DNA from: an uncultured Sutterella sp.
Lineage (GTDB): Bacteria; Pseudomonadota; Gammaproteobacteria; Burkholderiales; Burkholderiaceae_F
Assembly (NCBI GenBank): GCA_900554375.1
Contig: USHK01000017.1
Span: 1 to 11,461, forward strand
Reading direction: 5' to 3'
DNA: 11,461 nt
This document shows positions 7,275-11,461 of the stretch, piece by piece. Under the pieces are notes generated by a model. That model had not been told where the DNA came from. It was given only the letters and a program-made list of their open reading frames with translations, and ran no database searches. Position 1 is the first letter of the stretch; the number at the start of each line of letters is the position of its first letter. A program made the translations under genes and the position numbers.

Positions 7275-7315
7275 AAACTGCCGCAATCCTTTCGGAGGCG
7301 GCAGTTTTTGTTTCT
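7275..7315 (+). terminator. Intrinsic terminator, originally of the PagP-OmpW gene
   Basis: A perfect 10-bp stem (AAACTGCCGC at 7275..7284 with GCGGCAGTTT at 7298..7307), extended inside by TCC/GGA, runs into a T-rich tract (TTTTTGTTTCT). The T-tract is on the plus strand only. Removing the IS and one duplication copy would place the stem about 15 bases after the PagP-OmpW stop, which is normal terminator spacing. It is now about 1.96 kb away. Confidence 0.85.
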
Positions 7316-7424
7316 ACCGTTCACCGAACTTCCCAGCAATCGAAAGCTAAGTTGTCTAAACGCACAATGGGTTGTTACATCCAAAATTTCTGTCGCCTTC
7401 TCGTTTTAATTGGTAAAAACCCTG

Positions 7425-7430
7425 TATAAA
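7425..7430 (+). promoter_or_regulatory. Candidate -10 box for the 53-residue gene
   Basis: TATAAA lies 26 bases before the ATG at 7457. No clear -35 is found at 16-18 bases. The preceding stretch from 7316 shows no other gene or repeat. Confidence 0.35.
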
Positions 7431-7456
7431 ACAAGGTTCACTAATAAGGAGAACCT

Positions 7457-7618
7457 ATGAAATTCGGAAAAATTGCTTGGATTTCTGTCCTAACCGCTTG
7501 GGTTGCGTTAACCCTTTACGGCGCGCTGATCGCCACCTCTGCCGGCAGTTCGGAATCTCAGGATTTCGGCCAGCTCCTGACGTCCTTCGTCAACAAAATT
7601 TCCACTGCGAAAAACTAA
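7457..7618 (+). CDS. Small single-span membrane protein, unknown function (53 residues)
   Basis: I do not recognise this gene. An ATG with an excellent ribosome site (AAGGAG, five bases before) opens a 53-codon frame ending in TAA. The N-terminus MKFGKIAWIS leads into a hydrophobic stretch (about residues 6-29, with two Trp and a Tyr) that could be a membrane anchor or an uncleaved signal, followed by a polar tail (30-53) ending Lys-Ile-Ser-Thr-Ala-Lys-Asn. Synonymous sites are GC-rich as in neighbouring genes, which supports real coding. It stands alone between two intrinsic terminators. A secreted peptide is the main alternative. Confidence 0.7.
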   Translation: MKFGKIAWISVLTAWVALTLYGALIATSAGSSESQDFGQLLTSFVNKISTAKN

Positions 7619-7774
7619 TAATCGCTTGAGAAACCAAGAAATCGCAGCATCCTAGATGTTCAAACGGATACGAGCGTTGCAATATTCTGCGGTTCCGCGT
7701 ACTCCTTAACCTCGGCGAAAGAGTCTTATTTAGCTTCCTGTGTCTTTTTTGTATGACCGAGAAAGATGTGAATT

Positions 7775-7806
7775 GCGGAGGGCTCCGAAGCCCTCCGCCT
7801 TTCTTT
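7775..7806 (+). terminator. Strong intrinsic terminator
   Basis: A perfect 9-bp stem, GCGGAGGGC (7775..7783) with GCCCTCCGC (7790..7798), loop TCCGAA, then CTTTCTTT. It is oriented on the plus strand. It probably ends the transcript of the 53-residue gene, leaving a 3' untranslated stretch of about 155 bases (7619..7774) in which I see no supported gene. Confidence 0.8.
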
Positions 7807-7808
7807 CA

Positions 7809-8086
7809 CAGATAAATTCGCGAAATTCACCGACATAATCTCCGTAATCTTCTCGATTATCAGTTTGTTAATAACCGAAAAGTCGTTCTTCGGACGAGAG
7901 CTCTGAGATCTGCTTTCTACTCTGACTCTCCCACTGCCTTTTCTCGCCTGTCTTTTCTATTAACCGCAGCACGTCCTCGTCCGCACTCTGCGAATTAATC
8001 TATCCTTTAGGTTTTTCCTTTAGCATGAGCGGATAAACCTATCCCGCTTGAAATTACTATTTAACTCATTTCTAGGAGTTCTTTTC
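7809..8086 (+). other. Gene-free leader upstream of hemL
   Basis: No open frame with a ribosome site is visible on either strand. The plus strand is rich in C and T in 7880..8000. A 7-bp inverted repeat, TAGGTTT (8008..8014) and AAACCTA (8035..8041), brackets 20 bases. The hemL promoter must lie here, but I found no pair of boxes good enough to call. Confidence 0.5.
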
Positions 8087-9379
8087 ATGGATCAGAATGA
8101 AGTACTTTTTGACAGAGCCCAGAAGTCCATTCCCGGCGGTGTTAACTCTCCGGTTCGTGCCTTCCGTTCTGTCGGCGGTGCTCCTCGCTTTATAAAAAAA
8201 GCTTTAGGGCCGCATATGTACGACGTCGAAGGTAAGCAGTACATCGACTACATCGGATCTTGGGGTCCTATGATTCTCGGTCACAACAATCCCCACGTCA
8301 TCGAGTCTGTTAAAGAAGCCGTTGACAACGGCTTGAGCTTCGGCGCTCCAACCGTCGGTGAAATTGATATTGCCGAAGAAATTAAGCGTCTCATTCCTTC
8401 CGTTGAAGAAGTCCGCCTTGTCTCCTCCGGCACCGAGGCAGGCATGAGCGCCATCCGTTTGGCTCGCGGCTACACCGGCCGCAACAAGATTGTGAAGTTT
8501 GAAGGCTGCTATCACGGCCACAGCGATTCCCTGCTTGTCAAAGGCGGTTCCGGTTTGCTGACTTTCGGAACCCCGAGCTCCGCAGGTGTTCCGGCTGCCG
8601 TCACAAACGACACAATCGTCCTTGAATACAACAATCCCCAACAGCTAAAAGAACTGTTTGACAAAGAAGGCGACGAAATCGCCTGCGTTATTGTCGAGGC
8701 TGTTGCCGGCAATATGAACATGGTTCCTGCTACTCAGGAATTCCTCGAAACCATGAGGGAAGAAACCTCCAAACACGGTTCTGTCCTCATCGTCGACGAA
8801 GTCATGACCGGCTTCCGTGTCGCACTCGGCGGCGCGCAGTCCCTGTATCACATCGATCCGGACATCACGATGTTTGGTAAGGTCATCGGCGGCGGTATGC
8901 CCGTTGCCGCTTTCGGCGGCAAACGCGACATCATGAACTGCGTTGCTCCTTTAGGTCCGGTCTACCAGGCAGGCACGCTTTCCGGCAACCCAGTCGCCGT
9001 TGCTTGCGGTCTTGCCACTTTGCATGAAATTCAGCAGCCCGGCTTCTACAAGCGTCTTTCCGAACAGACTGCCAAACTTGTTAAAGGTTTAGGTGCAATG
9101 GCTAAAAAACACGGAGTGGCTTTCTCCGCTCAAAGCATCGGCGGCATGTTCGGTATTTACTTCCGCGGCAAGTGCCCGACTTCTTTCAAGGAAGTCATGG
9201 AATGCGACGCCGATCGCTTTAAGACTTTCTTCCATGCCATGCTCGACAACGGTGTCTATTTGGCCCCGAGCATCTATGAAGCCGGTTTCGTGTCTATCAC
9301 ACATGATGACTCCGTCATTGCTCGTACGCTCGAAGCTGCTGACAAAGCTTTCGCCCAAGTCAAACGTGTTCATGGTTAA
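8087..9379 (+). CDS. hemL: Glutamate-1-semialdehyde 2,1-aminomutase HemL
   Basis: PLP-dependent cytoplasmic enzyme converting glutamate-1-semialdehyde to 5-aminolevulinate, the last step of the C5 route into heme, siroheme and cobalamin synthesis. The product is 430 residues (E. coli 426). It has the N-terminal signature [12 protein letters not shown] (15-26), SSGTEA (113-118, phosphate-binding), YHGHSD (142-147), VDEVMTGFR (236-244, with Asp237 contacting the PLP ring nitrogen) and [16 protein letters not shown]. Lys265, the Schiff-base lysine, matches E. coli numbering exactly. The start is ATG at 8087, with AGGAG eight bases upstream; an in-frame TTG at 8048 would add 13 residues found in no standard family member. 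dsbD follows after 27 bases with no terminator between, so the two are likely co-transcribed. Confidence 0.97.
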   Translation: MDQNEVLFDRAQKSIPGGVNSPVRAFRSVGGAPRFIKKALGPHMYDVEGKQYIDYIGSWGPMILGHNNPHVIESVKEAVDNGLSFGAPTVGEIDIAEEIKRLIPSVEEVRLVSSGTEAGMSAIRLARGYTGRNKIVKFEGCYHGHSDSLLVKGGSGLLTFGTPSSAGVPAAVTNDTIVLEYNNPQQLKELFDKEGDEIACVIVEAVAGNMNMVPATQEFLETMREETSKHGSVLIVDEVMTGFRVALGGAQSLYHIDPDITMFGKVIGGGMPVAAFGGKRDIMNCVAPLGPVYQAGTLSGNPVAVACGLATLHEIQQPGFYKRLSEQTAKLVKGLGAMAKKHGVAFSAQSIGGMFGIYFRGKCPTSFKEVMECDADRFKTFFHAMLDNGVYLAPSIYEAGFVSITHDDSVIARTLEAADKAFAQVKRVHG

Positions 9380-9406
9380 TTTGTTTTATTAAGACACTTT
9401 CTTGTT

Positions 9407-11413
9407 ATGAGATTTGCTTGGCTTTTACGCTTCTTTTTTCTTTTCTTTGCCTTCTTTGCTTTAAACGCACAGGCTCTTCCTTGGAAGAAAACCGAAGCGG
9501 TCAAAGCCGAGCTGATCTCTCAAACAACTTCCGTCAAGCCCGGAAGTTCCATTCGTTTAGGCGTTCTTCTGACTCAGCAGCCCGGCTGGCACACTTACTG
9601 GAAAACACCCGGCGACACCGGGCTTCCAACCGTCATTGACTGGACGCTTCCCGAAGGCTGGAAGGCCGGATCCATTCAGTGGCCTACGCCGAAGCTTTAT
9701 GTCATCGGCGATCTCACGAATTTCGGTTACGAAGACTCCGTCCTACTACCTGTTTCAATTTCGGTTCCTGCATCTGCCAAAGAAGGTGACTATGTCGCCA
9801 AGGCAGACGTCTCCTGGCTGATGTGCGCCGAACAATGCATTCCGGGAAACGCTTCTTTTGACGTTCCCATTAAAGTCTCGACCGCTTCCCCGAGCGCAAC
9901 TCCGAACGCCGGCCTCTTCCAAAATAATGAAGCCTTAACGCCGGTTCCATTAACAACGGTTTCTGCTCAGGTCGATTCGGCCAATCACGCCCTTTCCGTC
10001 ACATTTAAAACTTCCAAACCTTTCAACCATTTTTATGTATTCACTGAAGGTGAAGGAGCCGTTGATTACAAGGCGCCCCAGTCCGCCACAAAAAACGGCG
10101 ATGAAGTTACCGTCAGACTTCAGGGAACGGGAGAGCTGAAAGCCGGCGACACGTTATCCGGCGTCTTTGCCGCTGATGGAGGACCCGCTCAAGGCGGATG
10201 GTCCGGCAGCTTCTCGCATGTCTTAGTCAGTGGGACCGTGACTCCACCGTCCGCGTCTTCTGACAATACGGACGTTAACTTAACAGTCTGGCTCGCTGCC
10301 GGCATGTCTTTCCTCGGCGGCTTGATTTTGAACCTGATGCCCTGCGTCTTCCCTGTTCTCTCTTTAAAAATGCTCAGCCTCGTCGAGCATCGCAGAGACG
10401 GAAAATTAGCTCTGCATGGTCTTTGCTTTACAGCCGGTGTCCTTATCTCCATGACGCTTTTAGCCGGCGCCTTAATCGCAGTTAAGACTGCAGGGGCTTC
10501 CGTCGGCTGGGGCTTCCAGCTGCAGTCTCCGTGGTTTGTCGCGCTTTTGGTACTTCTTTTTGTCACGATCACTTTAAATCTGGCCGGCGCCTTTGAATTC
10601 TCCGGCATAAGAATTTCTTCTAAAAATTCGTCTGTCGGTGCATCCCTGGTAGGCAGCTTTGCTACCGGCATTCTGGTCGTTGTCGTTGCCTCCCCCTGCA
10701 CCGCGCCGTTCATGGGAGCAGCTTTGGGTTATGCACTCTCAGCTTCATCACTTGAATCCTTCGTTGTCTTTATCTGCCTCGGTCTCGGTATGAGTCTTCC
10801 TTGGCTGCTTTTAGCGCTTTTCCCATGTCTGACGGCTTGGCTTCCTCGTCCGGGCCGCTGGATGGGCATCTTCAGAACTGTGATGGCAATTCCAATGGCC
10901 CTCACAACATTCTGGCTGTTTTGGGTTCTTTGGCAGCAAGTATCGGTTTTGGCCCTTGCCGCGTATATTGGCGCTGCGATATTTTTGATTGCTGCCTTCA
11001 TTTTGTACGGACGTCTCCAGTTCGGCAAAACGGCATCGAAAGGTCTAACGGTTTTTGCCTTTATTCTTTGCGCCGGCGCATACACTGTTGGGGCCTCTCC
11101 CCTTCTGGAGCGGGCGCCCTCTGAAGTTCCCATGGCAGGCACCTGGTCCCCTTCCGCGGTTCAAGCCGCCCTTGATGAAGGACGTCCCGTATTCGTTGAC
11201 TTCACTGCCTCTTGGTGCGTCACATGCCAAGCAAATAAACTGACAGTTCTCGACCGAAATGACGTGCAGAAGGCTTTCCGGGAACACAACGTGAAGTTTC
11301 TTATCGCCGACTGGACAAACCGCAATGCGGAAATCGCTAAAACTTTAGAGTCCTTCGGGCGAACAGGCGTACCGCTTTATCTGCTTTACGCGCCGGACGG
11401 AACGGCTAAAATC
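9407..11413 (+). CDS. dsbD: DsbD/ScsB-family thiol:disulfide interchange protein, 3' end cut by contig edge
   Basis: Inner membrane protein that carries reducing equivalents from cytoplasmic thioredoxin to periplasmic thiol proteins (disulfide isomerases, cytochrome c maturation, peroxide defence). I read 669 native residues. They comprise a signal peptide (1-23, ending Ala-Gln-Ala), a periplasmic N-terminal domain (about 25-280) with Cys140-x3-Cys144 in MCAEQCIP, a Ser/Pro linker, and about eight membrane spans (295-565). The spans hold the transport cysteines Cys313 (LMPCVFP) and Cys431 (ASPCTAP). A C-terminal periplasmic thioredoxin-like domain has Trp603-Cys604-Val-Thr-Cys607. The large N-terminal domain with a CX3C pair resembles ScsB-type proteins more than classical E. 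coli DsbD. Native sequence stops at Ile669; the apparent residues and stop after it come from adapter. Perhaps a few dozen residues are lost. The ribosome site is weak, consistent with coupling to hemL. Confidence 0.93.
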
Positions 11414-11461
11414 CTGTCTCTTATACACATCTCCGAGCCCACGAGACGCTCATGAATCTCG
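11414..11461. other. Nextera (Tn5) sequencing adapter with index, not genomic
   Basis: Begins CTGTCTCTTATACACATCT, continues through the read-2 adapter, the index GCTCATGA and the P7 start ATCTCG. It is the exact reverse complement of 1..48 and creates a false C-terminus and stop on the dsbD frame. Confidence 0.98.

Noticed and set aside
7658..7711. Small frame of 17 codons starting at an ATG after the 53-residue gene
   Set aside because: No ribosome binding site and no recognisable character.
7754..7816. Short frame from an ATG running through the terminator at 7775
   Set aside because: It consists mainly of the hairpin and has no ribosome site; a terminator explains the sequence.
8048..8086. 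TTG start adding 13 residues to HemL
   Set aside because: The ATG at 8087 has AGGAG at good spacing and puts the PLP lysine at 265 as in E. coli.
11414..11455. Last 13 residues and stop of the dsbD frame (starting Leu-Ser-Leu-Ile-His)
   Set aside because: They are translated from adapter; native coding ends at 11413.

Overview
The window is a stretch of bacterial chromosome, most likely from a betaproteobacterium of the order Burkholderiales. The mixed base composition, the rnpB-mraZ-rsmH-ftsL-ftsI gene order and the gut-type outer membrane and envelope genes suggest a Sutterellaceae-like gut organism (Sutterella, Parasutterella or relatives). That taxonomic guess is inference from memory of gene order and protein style, not a database result. 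The first and last 48 bases are not genomic. They are mirror copies of an Illumina Nextera (Tn5) adapter with an 8-base index, so real genome spans 49..11413 and both edge genes are cut by the end of the molecule.

Left part (49..3508, minus strand): the start of the division and cell-wall (dcw) operon. It reads, in transcription order, mraZ, rsmH, ftsL, ftsI (ftsI lacks only its last few residues). The genes are tightly packed: rsmH/ftsL and ftsL/ftsI each overlap by the four bases ATGA, and 17 bases separate mraZ from rsmH. Upstream of mraZ is a set of GTGG repeats spaced exactly 10 bp apart, which looks like the MraZ autoregulatory operator. Upstream of that lies rnpB (3661..3970, minus), an unusually compact type-A RNase P RNA.

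Middle (4145..7315): divergent from rnpB is a 390-residue outer membrane protein in which a PagP-type lipid A palmitoyltransferase domain, with His-Asp-Ser catalytic residues present, is joined to an OmpW-like beta-barrel. This is the most unusual gene in the window. A complete 1936-bp insertion sequence (5318..7253), with one intact 584-residue DDE transposase on the minus strand, sits directly against its stop codon. The 6-bp target duplication TTCTAA contains the last Phe codon and the stop, so the protein is unchanged but its intrinsic terminator (7275..7315) is now on the far side of the element.

Right part (7316..11413, plus strand): a 53-residue single-span membrane peptide of unknown function with a strong ribosome binding site, a strong intrinsic terminator, a gene-free 278-base leader, then hemL (glutamate-1-semialdehyde aminomutase, heme/tetrapyrrole synthesis). 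It is followed 27 bases later by a DsbD/ScsB-type thiol:disulfide transporter that runs off the end. hemL and dsbD are probably co-transcribed. I see no CRISPR array, tRNA, phage module or defence system.
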